Source: an uncultured Tateyamaria sp. (GTDB lineage Bacteria > Pseudomonadota > Alphaproteobacteria > Rhodobacterales > Rhodobacteraceae). Taken from it: DNA of 64,000 nt. Each line of letters starts with the position of its first letter. Positions within the stretch are counted from its first letter, which is position 1. The stretch lies in assembly GCF_947503045.1 (NCBI RefSeq), contig NZ_CANNCF010000001.1, positions 558,001 through 622,000 of the forward strand. Direction: 5' to 3'. Under the pieces are notes generated by a model. The model made no database searches. It worked only from the letters and a program-made list of their open reading frames with translations, and was not told where the DNA came from. Positions 53,912 to 63,205 of the stretch are shown one piece after another. The translations under genes and the position numbers were made by a program.

Positions 53912-54379
53912 ATGCGCTGTCCGTTTTGCGGCAATATTGACACTCAGGTAAAAGACAGTCGGCCTGCCGAGGATCACGTGTCGATCCGACGACGTCGTTT
54001 TTGCCCGGCCTGCGGAGGCCGCTTTACCACCTATGAACGGGTGCAACTGCGCGATCTGGTGGTGATCAAGACCAACGGCAAGCGCGAAGACTTTGACCGC
54101 GACAAGCTCGAACGCTCGATCCGGATCTCGATGCAGAAACGCCCGATTGATCCGGAGCGCATCGATCAGATGATTTCCGGCATCGTGCGCCGCCTTGAAT
54201 CCATGGGCGAAACCGATATCCCGTCCAAGACCATAGGCGAGATCGTGATGGAGGCGCTGCATCGTATCGATACTGTTGCCTATGTTCGTTTTGCCAGCGT
54301 TTACAAGAACTTTCAGGCGGCGGACGATTTCGACAAATTCGTGCAAGAGCTGCGACCCGGCACCCCTGACGAAGAGTGA
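53912..54379 (+). CDS. nrdR: Transcriptional repressor NrdR
   Basis: Protein of 155 aa. The zinc ribbon is [13 protein letters not shown] and [15 protein letters not shown], followed by the ATP-cone domain ([22 protein letters not shown]). NrdR senses ATP/dATP and represses ribonucleotide reductase genes. The ATG at 53912 is preferred to an upstream in-frame start. It is followed directly by ribD, whose GTG overlaps its stop, the usual alphaproteobacterial neighbour. Confidence 0.95.
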   Translation: MRCPFCGNIDTQVKDSRPAEDHVSIRRRRFCPACGGRFTTYERVQLRDLVVIKTNGKREDFDRDKLERSIRISMQKRPIDPERIDQMISGIVRRLESMGETDIPSKTIGEIVMEALHRIDTVAYVRFASVYKNFQAADDFDKFVQELRPGTPDEE

Positions 54380-55476
54380 GCAGGGCGGGCGACACCCGGT
54401 TCATGCGTCTGGCCCTTTCCCTGGGTCGACGTGGACAGGGCAATGCCGCGCCCAATCCGGCGGTGGGCTGCGTCATCGTGAATGCAGGCCGCATCGTCGG
54501 ACGCGGCTGGACCCAGCCGGGCGGGCGACCCCATGCCGAAACGCAGGCCTTGGCGCAAGCCGGGGCCGAAGCGGGCGGCGCCACGGCCTATGTCACGCTT
54601 GAGCCTTGCGCCCATCACGGGCAGACGCCCCCCTGCGCCGAGGCTCTGATCGCCGCAAGAGTGGCCCGTGTTGTCATCGCCTTGCGTGACAGCGATCCGC
54701 GCGTGGATGGCGCGGGCATCTCAATGCTTGAGGCGGCGGGCATCGAGGTTTTGACGGGCATTTGTTCGGACGAGGCCCAAGCCGACCTGTCGGGGTTTCT
54801 GCTGAACGTCGAACAAGGCCGTCCAATGGTCACCCTCAAGCTCGCCAGCAGTTTTGACGGGCGCATCGCCTCGGGCACAGGTGAAAGCCAGTGGATCACC
54901 GGGCCGGATGCGCGCCGCGCGGTCCACGCCATGCGCGCGCGCCATGACGCGGTGATGGTGGGCGGCGGCACTGCGCGGCAGGATGATCCGTCGCTCACCG
55001 TGCGTGGGCTGGGCATCGCGCACCAACCCGCCCGCGTCGTGGTCTCGCGCCGTCTTGATTTGCCGCTGATGGGGACGCTCGCCCGCACAGCGCGCGAGGT
55101 GCCGGTGCTGCTGTGTCACGGGCGCGATGCGGACCCGATGTTGCAGGACACATGGCGCGATATCGGCGCCGAGCTGTTGCCTTGCGCGGCACTGGGCAGC
55201 CAGCTGGACCCTCGGGATGTGCTGCAGCAACTGGGCGCACATGGGCTCACACGGGTGTTCTGTGAAGGCGGCAGCGCGCTCGCCGCCGCGCTGATCGAAA
55301 CTGATCTTGTGGACCGGCTTGTCGGCTTTACCGCCGGAGTTGCCATAGGGGCCGAGGGGTTGCCAAATATTGGCGCGCTTGGTCTGGGCAAGCTGGCCGA
55401 CGCGGCCCGTTTCGATCTGGAACGTGTCCGGCGGATCGGTCCCGACATCTGTCATGAATGGAGTCGGGCGATCTAG
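54376..55476 (+). CDS. ribD: Bifunctional diaminohydroxyphosphoribosylaminopyrimidine deaminase / 5-amino-6-(5-phosphoribosylamino)uracil reductase
   Basis: Protein of 366 aa for steps two and three of riboflavin synthesis. The deaminase domain has HAETQAL and [12 protein letters not shown] for zinc. The reductase domain from about residue 154 has [14 protein letters not shown] and [14 protein letters not shown]. The GTG start overlaps nrdR by four bases. The C-terminus overlaps the convergent kpsC stop by four bases. The next riboflavin gene is nearly 5 kb away, past the capsule genes. Confidence 0.94.
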   Translation: MSRAGDTRFMRLALSLGRRGQGNAAPNPAVGCVIVNAGRIVGRGWTQPGGRPHAETQALAQAGAEAGGATAYVTLEPCAHHGQTPPCAEALIAARVARVVIALRDSDPRVDGAGISMLEAAGIEVLTGICSDEAQADLSGFLLNVEQGRPMVTLKLASSFDGRIASGTGESQWITGPDARRAVHAMRARHDAVMVGGGTARQDDPSLTVRGLGIAHQPARVVVSRRLDLPLMGTLARTAREVPVLLCHGRDADPMLQDTWRDIGAELLPCAALGSQLDPRDVLQQLGAHGLTRVFCEGGSALAAALIETDLVDRLVGFTAGVAIGAEGLPNIGALGLGKLADAARFDLERVRRIGPDICHEWSRAI

Positions 55477-57533
55477 CGCCACAAATGCGCGCGGCTGGCG
55501 AGTAACCCTTGCAGTTTCGACAGCACCCGATTGCCCCACCCAGGATGTGGCACGCTGCTTTGCACAAGTCGTTCCACCACCACTTCGACCGGGCAGGGTA
55601 GGCCAGTCACAGGATCGAAATAGCGTGGGTAATCGATCAGGCTCGCATGGACGAGGCCCAACAAATCCACGTCCTCGCGGCGGCGCGGGGGAATGTCGCC
55701 ATGGTCGGTGGTCAGCCCCCAGCCCGCATAGAACGGCGCGCCGGTTGTCACCACCTTGACCCCGCGCAACAGGGCCTCGAACCCGGCGAGCGAGGTCATG
55801 GTCCACATCGTCTCGATGCATCCCAGCAGTGCTGTGATGTCACTGTTCTCTGCCACGACATCCGCCAGATCTTTGGCGTCAAATGCGCCTGAGCGCAGGC
55901 CTGCCTCGACATCCGGGTGTGGTTTGTAGATCAGCGTGGCATCCGGGTGGGCGGTACGCGCAGCCTCCAGCAGGGCGCGGTTTGTCGTGATCTCGCTGGT
56001 GCCGGTGATGATCGAGGCGTCGTCCTCCACCTGTCCAACGACCAGCACACTCGGGCCTGCGGGCAGATCGGGCAGGGTGCCGCCGAGGTTGTATTTGCTG
56101 ATCTGGTCCCGCGTCAGAACCTTCACCAGCGCCTCGGCCCGCCGTGCCTGATCGGGGCGCAAGTTGCGGCGTGTCTGGATCAATGCCTCAAGGCGGCTGG
56201 GGTGGGACGGGTCGTAATAGATGCCCAGATCATCCGTCACCAGCGACAAGGGCGGCACCAGTTCGGCGCCCAGCCCACGCGAACGCAGAAACCCGTCCTC
56301 GACCCGCACTGCACCGTCATGGCCCACATCCGCCTTGCCCGCCCAGACCATCCACGGGCGATCCTTGGCGCGGGCACGGGCTGGATCGTCCTCGAACACC
56401 ATGGCCTTGTGGCGGCCAAACACTTTTTGCATCGGCCTGCGTTTCCACAACCGCATCCCGCTTGCGACCCAGCCACGATGGTCCGCGCGCCAGGCGCGGG
56501 TGTCGGCCGCCAGCGCCTCGATCGCCGTCTCGAGCGGGCACAGGCGATCGCGAAACGGGTCATACCATTTCGGATAAAGCATCATCGCCCCGGAAAAAAG
56601 CTGCGCGCGGGTCAGGCTGCGCTGTCTTCGCTGGACCGGGAATTCATCTGTGCTCAGCCCCCATCCGGCGTAAAACGGCTGGCCAAAGACACGCGGCTTG
56701 TGCCCGGCAAGCATCGCCTCAAACCCCAGCCCCGAGGACACAGTGTAGACCGCAATCGCGCCTTCCATCAGCGCCCATGGGCTGACCGGATCGCTGAGCA
56801 GATGAACGCGGTCATTGGTGTCGGCTTCAGTGAAATACCCCTGCCGAAAGCCCTGCGCCGTTTCGGGGTGCGTCTTGATATAGATCGGGGCGGCAGGGTG
56901 CTCTTCTTGCGCGACAAACAGCATTTCGAGAAAGCGATTGCGATCCGCGCCCGACGCGGTGACCGAGGCATCGCCGCGGGTCTGATCGACCACCAGCACA
57001 TAGCCCGGATCGGGGACGGGGGCGTCAGTCTCAAAGGCGGTGTACTTGCTCAGGTGGGCCTCGCGCATCCGCTCGATGGCGCCGCGCGCGCGGTTCAGAA
57101 GGGCCGTGTCATCCAGCGGATGAGTGGCCAATATCTCTTCGAGATCAGAGGGTTGGTTAGGGTCGAAATGCGCGCCCTTGTGGTCGATCAACAGGCCAAG
57201 GGGCGGGCCACCCGCGCGGCCCGGAAACAGCGAGCGCAGAAACGCATCCTCGATCCGCACCACGGGTGTGTCGCGCCTGGCCGCGACCCTGAGGCCCCGA
57301 TGGGCCGTGGGTGAGTTGCCCCAGATGCCAATCAGATCATCCGGGCCGGGCAGGCCCAGCGACACACGGTATCCCGCAAGCTCCAGAATGCGCCGTGTGC
57401 GGGTCTGGGTCAGGAAACCGCCATTGTAAACGTAAAGCCGCCGGGCCTTTTCAGGTCCGGCGGCGGGAGGAGGTATTTGATCCACAAACGCGCCTTGGGC
57501 GTCAGTTGTTGCCGGCAATGTTTGCCAGTGCAT
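55473..57533 (-). CDS. kpsC: Capsular polysaccharide biosynthesis protein KpsC-like (beta-Kdo transferase)
   Basis: Protein of 686 aa with two repeated glycosyltransferase-like halves. The first has GIWGNSPTAHRG, VRIEDAFLRSLFPG and FGQPFYAGWGLSTDE; the second repeats VRVEDGFLRSRGLG and TTGAPFYAGWGLTTDHGD. Duplicated FYAGWGL motifs are typical of KpsC, which with KpsS builds the poly-Kdo linker of group 2 capsules. It overlaps the upstream export-protein gene by 32 bases and converges on ribD. Confidence 0.88.
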   Translation of the reverse strand: MHWQTLPATTDAQGAFVDQIPPPAAGPEKARRLYVYNGGFLTQTRTRRILELAGYRVSLGLPGPDDLIGIWGNSPTAHRGLRVAARRDTPVVRIEDAFLRSLFPGRAGGPPLGLLIDHKGAHFDPNQPSDLEEILATHPLDDTALLNRARGAIERMREAHLSKYTAFETDAPVPDPGYVLVVDQTRGDASVTASGADRNRFLEMLFVAQEEHPAAPIYIKTHPETAQGFRQGYFTEADTNDRVHLLSDPVSPWALMEGAIAVYTVSSGLGFEAMLAGHKPRVFGQPFYAGWGLSTDEFPVQRRQRSLTRAQLFSGAMMLYPKWYDPFRDRLCPLETAIEALAADTRAWRADHRGWVASGMRLWKRRPMQKVFGRHKAMVFEDDPARARAKDRPWMVWAGKADVGHDGAVRVEDGFLRSRGLGAELVPPLSLVTDDLGIYYDPSHPSRLEALIQTRRNLRPDQARRAEALVKVLTRDQISKYNLGGTLPDLPAGPSVLVVGQVEDDASIITGTSEITTNRALLEAARTAHPDATLIYKPHPDVEAGLRSGAFDAKDLADVVAENSDITALLGCIETMWTMTSLAGFEALLRGVKVVTTGAPFYAGWGLTTDHGDIPPRRREDVDLLGLVHASLIDYPRYFDPVTGLPCPVEVVVERLVQSSVPHPGWGNRVLSKLQGLLASRAHLWR

Positions 57534-58638
57534 TGACCGAGGCCGCAGGGCCGGTGAGGGCCGAGATGATCTTGGTGAACTGGGTGTAAGGCGCCTCGGT
57601 TACATAGATTGTGTCAGCGTCGCGGATGACAAAATCGCGGGCCTGGAACATGCCATTGGGCCGGGTGAGGTCAAGTACATAGGCAAAGCGCTGTGCGCCG
57701 ACCAGATCGTCGCGGCCCAGCACGATATTGGCGACTTCCGCAGGTTCGTTGCGGAACACGAAGATGCCAGTGGGATCGGCGGTGGCCGATTGCAATCCAC
57801 CCACTTGGGCAATGGCCTCGAGCGCGCTGAGGTTTTGGGATTGGAACGGCACGCGGGCCTGTCCACCCGTTGCACCAAGAGCGGTGAAGGCGCGGGTGTC
57901 CTCCTCGACCAGGATGCGGTCGCCACCGCGCAGGGCGATGTCGAGTTCGGGGTGATCATAGAGGTCCTGGAACCAGATACGGCTACGCATGTCGCCCCGG
58001 ATCACGGTAATCTGGGCGATTTCTGGAGTGATCGTCACTCCACCCGCGCGGGCCAGCATGGTCGACAGGGTCCGGGTGGGGCGTTCGATGGCGTAGACGC
58101 CCTGCGCGCCAACCGAGCCGATCAGTGACACGGTCGAGCCGTCACCGGCCACGCGGCGCACCTGCACCTGTGGGTCTGGGGTCTGCTCTTCGAGCTTGGT
58201 GGTGATAATGCGCCGGATCGCCTCCGGCGAGTTGCCGGAGGCGCGGATGCGTCCCGCGTAAGGCACAAAGATGAAACCGGCGCCGTCGACCTGCACCTCT
58301 TCCAATGCGGTGGCGTTCTGGCCTTGACCGGCCAGCAGCCCGTCATCGACGTTTTCCCAGATCGTCAGACCCAGAATGTCGCCGGGACGGATCGTGTCGG
58401 ACCCGATCACGCCTGCATTGATGAACGAGTCGCTGAACCCGAGCGCCGGGGTGACGGCAGTGGCGCGCGTGACGCGGTCATTGACCGAAACGATAAAGGC
58501 ATCGCCCTCTTTCTGGACGGAGCCGGAATAGATTTCGCGTTTGTTCGGGCCGACTTGCGGCAAGCCGCACGAGGAAAGGATGCCCACGATGCTCACAAGC
58601 GCGACGGCACGCGCCCAGCGGAAAGACTGGAAAATCAC
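57502..58638 (-). CDS. Polysaccharide export lipoprotein (Wza/KpsD-like)
   Basis: Protein of 378 aa with a lipobox (LSSC, Cys24). The poly_export domain is DTIRPGDILGLTIWEN, GAGFIFVPYAGRIRASGNSPEAI and VSLIGSVGAQGVYAI, followed by two SLBB-like regions. It would form the outer-membrane channel of a capsule exporter. Partner inner-membrane genes (kpsM, kpsT, kpsE) are not in the window. Confidence 0.88.
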   Translation of the reverse strand: MIFQSFRWARAVALVSIVGILSSCGLPQVGPNKREIYSGSVQKEGDAFIVSVNDRVTRATAVTPALGFSDSFINAGVIGSDTIRPGDILGLTIWENVDDGLLAGQGQNATALEEVQVDGAGFIFVPYAGRIRASGNSPEAIRRIITTKLEEQTPDPQVQVRRVAGDGSTVSLIGSVGAQGVYAIERPTRTLSTMLARAGGVTITPEIAQITVIRGDMRSRIWFQDLYDHPELDIALRGGDRILVEEDTRAFTALGATGGQARVPFQSQNLSALEAIAQVGGLQSATADPTGIFVFRNEPAEVANIVLGRDDLVGAQRFAYVLDLTRPNGMFQARDFVIRDADTIYVTEAPYTQFTKIISALTGPAASVNALANIAGNN

Positions 58639-58787
58639 TGCTCGGTCTCCTCGACCTGTTCTTGTTCTGCCTCAAAACGCGAGTTGGCCCACGTCATCTT
58701 TTTTGGTTCGCGGCGGTTTTCCGTCGCTGATTTGTCGTCAAGTTACCGGAGTCGGGCGATAAAATCTAGCCATAGGGGTAGTGTGTC

Positions 58788-60101
58788 TCAGGTCACGAGA
58801 CGCAACTGTTGCCTTGGGGCCGCGGTGCCAGAGGCAAGCGCGTCATACGGATCTTCGCCGGACAGCATCATGTCCACGACCTGCCGCAACAGCTGCCGAC
58901 GCCCGCGGGACGAGTAGAATCCGCCGGGCAACTGGCTGGTTTCAAGCAGGTAGCGGCGGTAGTCCTTATAGGCCTTGTTGTCCGGGCGGCTGGCTCCGGC
59001 AAAAAACTCGGCCATCGGCTGGTCGCTGACAAATTCGGGCTTTGCGAATACCGCCCGGCCAAACACCTTGAGCGGAATTCCGCGCCAGAGCACCTGTTGA
59101 GCGGCCGTCGAATTCACGGTGACCGCGCTGCGCGCATCGTTGAGAAGTTGTGCAAGCTTGCCGCCGCGTACGTAATGCACCCGTCCTTTCAGGTCGAGTT
59201 CCGCCATCAATGCGCGGATGTGGCGCCGGATCGGCGCTCGCCCGTCTTCAAGCGGATGCGCCTTGATCACCAGGTGGTGGTGCCCCGGCGCGCCTGCGGC
59301 AAAACCGCGGATCACCACATCAAGGAATTCGGTCATCGAGGTGAAGGGCGAATGTTCCTGAAAGCTGCTGTCATGTTCCAGTTGCAACAGAGCCAGATGA
59401 TAGGGAAAGCCGCCATAGCGGATGCGCAGCGTCGCCTGAACCCGGTCAAGCGTATGCACCGGCATCAAGAGCAAGCGTTGGATATAAAGGCGGAATTCCT
59501 GCGCCACGCTGAGCGAGCGGTGTGGCCGGAAATTGCGATAGTCACCGTTCCGAAACATCACGAACCAATGATAAAGCGCGCCGTAAAACACATGCTGGCG
59601 CATGTCGCCCCAATGGCCGGGGGGCAGAGGCGCCTCCATATCAGAAAGCGCCAGCGCCTCCTGCATCTGCGTGACGCTCATCTCCATCAGGCGGGAATGG
59701 CCGTTGGTGCCGCCCCGTTCATAGGTGACCCAATAGGGGCGCATATACCCTTCTTCGAACACGTGAACGGTGATGCCGCGCTGTTTGGCCTGTGCCACCG
59801 CCTCGGCGTGGATGGGCCGGACGTCGCCGTAAAGCACGATGTCGGTCACACCCTTTTCATCAACCAGTTTTCGAAAGGTGTCGCCCCAATCCGCAGCGGC
59901 GCCACGGAAGGGAATGTAGCTGCGCGGATGGAACCAGAAGGCCCGATCACCCGCGTTGAAGCCAACGCGCCACACCGTGGCGCCAGCCCGGCGCAACATC
60001 GCCCCCAGCCGGTGAAAGAACGGCCCATGTGGTCCTTGCAGGAACAGGAATACCCGGGATTGAGGGGCGTGCAGTGTCATCTGGCCTCTGGTACGCGGCA
60101 T
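58788..60101 (-). CDS. kpsS: Capsular polysaccharide biosynthesis protein KpsS-like
   Basis: Protein of 437 aa of the Capsule_synth family. It includes VFLFLQGPHGPFFHRLGAML, VFEEGYMRPYWVTYERGG and a C-terminal TVNSTAAQQVLWRGIPLKVFG. KpsS starts the Kdo linker on the lipid anchor and works with KpsC. ATG at 60101, or a later ATG at 60080 (MTLHAPQ), may be used. It is the first capsule gene, divergent from ribE. Confidence 0.86.
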   Translation of the reverse strand: MPRTRGQMTLHAPQSRVFLFLQGPHGPFFHRLGAMLRRAGATVWRVGFNAGDRAFWFHPRSYIPFRGAAADWGDTFRKLVDEKGVTDIVLYGDVRPIHAEAVAQAKQRGITVHVFEEGYMRPYWVTYERGGTNGHSRLMEMSVTQMQEALALSDMEAPLPPGHWGDMRQHVFYGALYHWFVMFRNGDYRNFRPHRSLSVAQEFRLYIQRLLLMPVHTLDRVQATLRIRYGGFPYHLALLQLEHDSSFQEHSPFTSMTEFLDVVIRGFAAGAPGHHHLVIKAHPLEDGRAPIRRHIRALMAELDLKGRVHYVRGGKLAQLLNDARSAVTVNSTAAQQVLWRGIPLKVFGRAVFAKPEFVSDQPMAEFFAGASRPDNKAYKDYRRYLLETSQLPGGFYSSRGRRQLLRQVVDMMLSGEDPYDALASGTAAPRQQLRLVT

Positions 60102-60238
60102 GTCTTTCCTTCAGATGAACACCGGACTGGGGCGATTTTATGGCCCATTGCCATGTTTGGCGCAATGCGTGACCCACTTGCTTCGCGCCCATTGCGCCGC
60201 TACCTCAGCATCACCGGTCAAAAAGAGGCGTCTTTTCC

Positions 60239-60826
60239 ATGTTCACAGGCATCATCACCGATATCGGCACCCTCGTTGATCTCAAGCAAGAGGGTGATTT
60301 GCGCGCGCGCATTGCCACCGGCTATGACACGAGCGGCATCGATATGGGCGCGTCCATTGCCTCGGACGGCGTGTGTCTGACGGTCATTGATCTGGGCCCG
60401 GACTGGTATGACGTGCAGATCAGCGCCGAGACGGTATCAAAGACCAACCTGTCAAGCTGGAGCGTCGGTAAACGCGTGAACCTCGAACGGGCGCTGAAGG
60501 TCGGGGATGAATTGGGGGGGCACATCGTGTCGGGCCATGTGGATGGCGTGGCCGAGGTTGTGTCGGTCGAGGACGAGGGGGACAGCACCCGCGTGCAATT
60601 GCGCGCGCCCGACGATCTGGCACGTTTTATCGCACCCAAGGGTTCGGTGGCTTTGAACGGCACGTCACTGACTGTGAACGAGGTGCAGGGATCGGTTTTT
60701 GGTATCAACTTTATCCCCCATACCAAGGATGTGACCACGTGGGGTGATGTGAGCGTCGGCGATATGGTCAACCTCGAGATCGACACGCTGGCCCGCTATG
60801 TCGCGCGGCTGGCCGAGGCCGGGTGA
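60239..60826 (+). CDS. ribE: Riboflavin synthase, alpha chain
   Basis: Protein of 195 aa with two lumazine-binding halves. MFTGIITDIGTLVDL opens the chain, and GASIASDGVCLTV, GGHIVSGHVDG and VALNGTSLTVNEV follow. It converts two 6,7-dimethyl-8-ribityllumazine to riboflavin. It precedes ribBX by 212 bases and is divergent from kpsS. Confidence 0.95.
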   Translation: MFTGIITDIGTLVDLKQEGDLRARIATGYDTSGIDMGASIASDGVCLTVIDLGPDWYDVQISAETVSKTNLSSWSVGKRVNLERALKVGDELGGHIVSGHVDGVAEVVSVEDEGDSTRVQLRAPDDLARFIAPKGSVALNGTSLTVNEVQGSVFGINFIPHTKDVTTWGDVSVGDMVNLEIDTLARYVARLAEAG

Positions 60827-60835
60827 CCCAAAGGG

Positions 60836-60857
60836 CAGGCCTGCGGCCTGACGCCAT
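60836..60857 (+). terminator. Weak hairpin after ribE
   Basis: CAGGC-CTGCG-GCCTG (60836-60850) is followed by ACGCCATTTT. The stem is only 5 bp, so a partial or factor-dependent terminator is the most that can be said. The rest of the 212-base gap before ribBX contains no FMN riboswitch signature. Confidence 0.3.
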
Positions 60858-61038
60858 TTTGTAAGATGTGGCGGGCGTGCTCGCATCACTTGCGGTTGGG
60901 ATGTTTTGCAGGCCGACCCTTCGGGGAGGATTTTTTGAACCAGAGAAGCAGGGGCGCGCGGATGATGTGCTCCCGCTGCACTGGCAAAGTCTTCAGGCTT
61001 CCTTTATGTCGCGCAGCATAGGCTGCCAAAGGTGATCC

Positions 61039-62157
61039 ATGAGCTTTGAAACCCCCGGTCCGGTCGAAACCGACCTTGCTGCCGCGATCTCGCCCATCGA
61101 AGAGATCATCGAGGCCGCGCGTGCTGGTCAGATGTTCATTCTGGTCGATCACGAGGATCGCGAAAACGAGGGTGATCTGGTGATCCCCGCCAACTTCGCA
61201 ACCCCCGAGGCGGTGAATTTCATGGCTGCCCATGGCCGTGGGCTGATCTGTGTGACCCTGCCGTCCACGCGGGTGGACGAGTTGGGTCTGCCGATGATGG
61301 CCATGCACAATTCATCCCGTCACGAGACCGCGTTTACCGTGTCGGTCGAGGCCCGCGAGGGGGTGACCACCGGGATTTCCGCCGCCGACCGTGCGCTGAC
61401 CATTTCGACCCTTGTGAACCCGCAGGCTGGCCCGGCTGAGCTTGCGACCCCCGGGCACGTCTTTCCGCTGCGCGCCCGAGAAGGTGGTGTGCTGGTGCGG
61501 GCAGGCCATACCGAGGCGGGCTGTGACGTGGCGCGCTTGGCGGGGCACTACCCGTCGAGCGTCATTTGCGAGATCATGAACGAGGATGGGTCCATGGCCC
61601 GTCTGCCCGACCTTGTGGACTATGCCGCCAAACATAACCTCAAGATTGGAACGATCAGCGACCTCATCGCCTATCGCCGACGCCATGACAATCTGGTGGT
61701 CGAGACCGACAGCCGCATGGTGAGATCGCAGCACGGCGGTGACTGGCACATGCGCATCTTTACCGACCAGACCCATGGTATTGAGCACGTGACGCTCTCC
61801 AAGGGCGATCTGGGCACGGATGAGCCGGTGCTGGTGCGCACCCACGCGCTGGCCGAAGTGACCGATATTCTGGGTCTCAGCGACAAGCCGGTGGGGGATC
61901 TGCCCCGCGCAATGGAGATCATTGCCAAAGAGGGGCGCGGGGTCATCTGCCTGTTCCGCCAGCCCCGCAAGGCGCTGTTTGACGAGGAAGAAGCAGGCCC
62001 GCGCATCGTCAAGAACACAGGGCTGGGGGCGCAGATGCTCAGCAATATGGGCCTCACCCGCCTGATCCTGCTGACGGACAGCCCGCGCACCACCTATATG
62101 GGCATCGACGCCTACGGTTTGGAAATCGTCGGCACCCGTCCAATTCTGGGAGAGTAG
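61039..62157 (+). CDS. ribB: 3,4-dihydroxy-2-butanone-4-phosphate synthase fused to degenerate GTP cyclohydrolase II-like domain (RibBX type)
   Basis: Protein of 372 aa. The N-terminal synthase is intact: [15 protein letters not shown] (36-50) and the later [15 protein letters not shown] hold its catalytic residues. The C-terminal half aligns with GTP cyclohydrolase II, but the zinc cysteines (normally in a SLRCDCG motif) are absent: after [14 protein letters not shown] it continues [14 protein letters not shown]. Such RibBX proteins lack GTP cyclohydrolase activity, so the first step must come from another gene. ATG 61039 follows AAAGGTGA. Confidence 0.88.
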   Translation: MSFETPGPVETDLAAAISPIEEIIEAARAGQMFILVDHEDRENEGDLVIPANFATPEAVNFMAAHGRGLICVTLPSTRVDELGLPMMAMHNSSRHETAFTVSVEAREGVTTGISAADRALTISTLVNPQAGPAELATPGHVFPLRAREGGVLVRAGHTEAGCDVARLAGHYPSSVICEIMNEDGSMARLPDLVDYAAKHNLKIGTISDLIAYRRRHDNLVVETDSRMVRSQHGGDWHMRIFTDQTHGIEHVTLSKGDLGTDEPVLVRTHALAEVTDILGLSDKPVGDLPRAMEIIAKEGRGVICLFRQPRKALFDEEEAGPRIVKNTGLGAQMLSNMGLTRLILLTDSPRTTYMGIDAYGLEIVGTRPILGE

Positions 62158-62159
62158 TT

Positions 62160-62702
62160 ATGGCTTCTATCGAACATCACGTGCTGGACCGCCCCAGCTT
62201 TGATCGCCCCGTGAAGGTGCTGATTGTCGTCTCGCCCTATTACAAGGCGATTGCGGAAAATATGGTCGCAGGTGCCAAGGCCGAGATCGAGGCCGCCGGG
62301 GCCACCTGGGATCTGATCGAAATGCCCGGCGCACTGGAGATTCCGACGGCGATCGGTATCTCGGAACGGATGTCGAATTTCGATGGCTACGTCGCCCTTG
62401 GATGCGTGATCCGGGGTGAGACAACCCATTACGAGACGGTGTGCAATGACAGTTCCCGCGCGATCCAGTTGCTAGGCCTGCAGGGTCTTTGCATCGGGAA
62501 TGGCATCCTCACGGTCGAAAACGTGGCCCAGGCCGAAGTACGCGCCGACCCCAAGGGGCAGAACAAGGGTGGCGGGGCAGCGGCTGCGGCCTTGCACCTG
62601 ATCGCGCTCAGCCGTAAGTGGGGCCGCCAGAGCAAGGGCGTGGGGTTCAAACCCGCCTCTGAATACCAGCTGGCCGGCAAGACAGGATCCGATATCGCAT
62701 GA
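62160..62702 (+). CDS. ribH: 6,7-dimethyl-8-ribityllumazine synthase
   Basis: Protein of 180 aa. It contains MPGALEIPTAI, VALGCVIRGETTHYETV (substrate-binding motif with catalytic His) and NGILTVEN. It condenses the pyrimidine and butanone phosphate intermediates. It starts two bases after the ribBX stop. The C-terminal extension beyond about residue 155 is longer than in E. coli. Confidence 0.94.
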   Translation: MASIEHHVLDRPSFDRPVKVLIVVSPYYKAIAENMVAGAKAEIEAAGATWDLIEMPGALEIPTAIGISERMSNFDGYVALGCVIRGETTHYETVCNDSSRAIQLLGLQGLCIGNGILTVENVAQAEVRADPKGQNKGGGAAAAALHLIALSRKWGRQSKGVGFKPASEYQLAGKTGSDIA

Positions 62703-63166
62703 CCCTTTCGGGCAACCAGAAACGCAAGATGCGCTCGGCCGCGCGGCTTTATGCTGTGCAGGCCCTGTTCCAGATGGAGCAATCAGAGCAGACAGTTGAC
62801 CAGATCAGGGTCGAGTTCATGGAGCATCGCTTTGGCGCCTCATACGAGGGCGACGAGATGACCGAGGGCGACCCGGATCATTTCACCCGCGTGATGGAGG
62901 ATGCCGTCAACTATCAGGCCCCCATCGACCAGATGACCGATCGCGGGTTGGTGGCCAAGTGGCCCATTGCACGGATTGACCCGACCATCCGGGCCTTGTT
63001 CCGGGCTGCGGGTGCCGAGCTGCGCGATAGCTCGACCCCGCCCAAAGTCGTGATCACCGAATATGTGGACGTGGCCCGCGCCTTTTTCCCGGATGGGAAA
63101 GAGCCCAGTTTCGTGAATGCGGTGCTGGATCACATGGCCCGCGAGGCCCGGCCCGAAGCGTTCTGA
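62699..63166 (+). CDS. nusB: Transcription antitermination protein NusB
   Basis: Protein of 155 aa, all-helical RNA-binding factor for rRNA antitermination. It shows SAARLYAVQALFQME, WPIARIDPTIRALFRAAGAEL and the VVITEYVDVARAFF C-terminal signature. The ATG overlaps the ribH stop by four bases, the classic rib-nusB arrangement. Confidence 0.92.
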   Translation: MTLSGNQKRKMRSAARLYAVQALFQMEQSEQTVDQIRVEFMEHRFGASYEGDEMTEGDPDHFTRVMEDAVNYQAPIDQMTDRGLVAKWPIARIDPTIRALFRAAGAELRDSSTPPKVVITEYVDVARAFFPDGKEPSFVNAVLDHMAREARPEAF

Positions 63167-63169
63167 GAC

Positions 63170-63201
63170 ATCGCGCCCCGGGAACAGACCCGGAGCGCGA
63201 T
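63170..63201. terminator. Strong hairpin between convergent nusB and heme-domain gene
   Basis: ATCGCGC (63170-63176) pairs with GCGCGAT (63195-63201) and CCGGG with CCCGG inside, with one mismatch and loop AACAGA: 12 base pairs. It fills almost the whole 39-base gap between the two stops. No U-tract follows on either strand, but it can act as a bidirectional transcription barrier. Confidence 0.55.
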
Positions 63202-63205
63202 ACCC

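Noticed and set aside
60827-61038. Possible FMN riboswitch before ribBX
   Set aside because: The conserved RFN words are not seen, and the gap shows only a weak hairpin near ribE and a good Shine-Dalgarno before ribBX.
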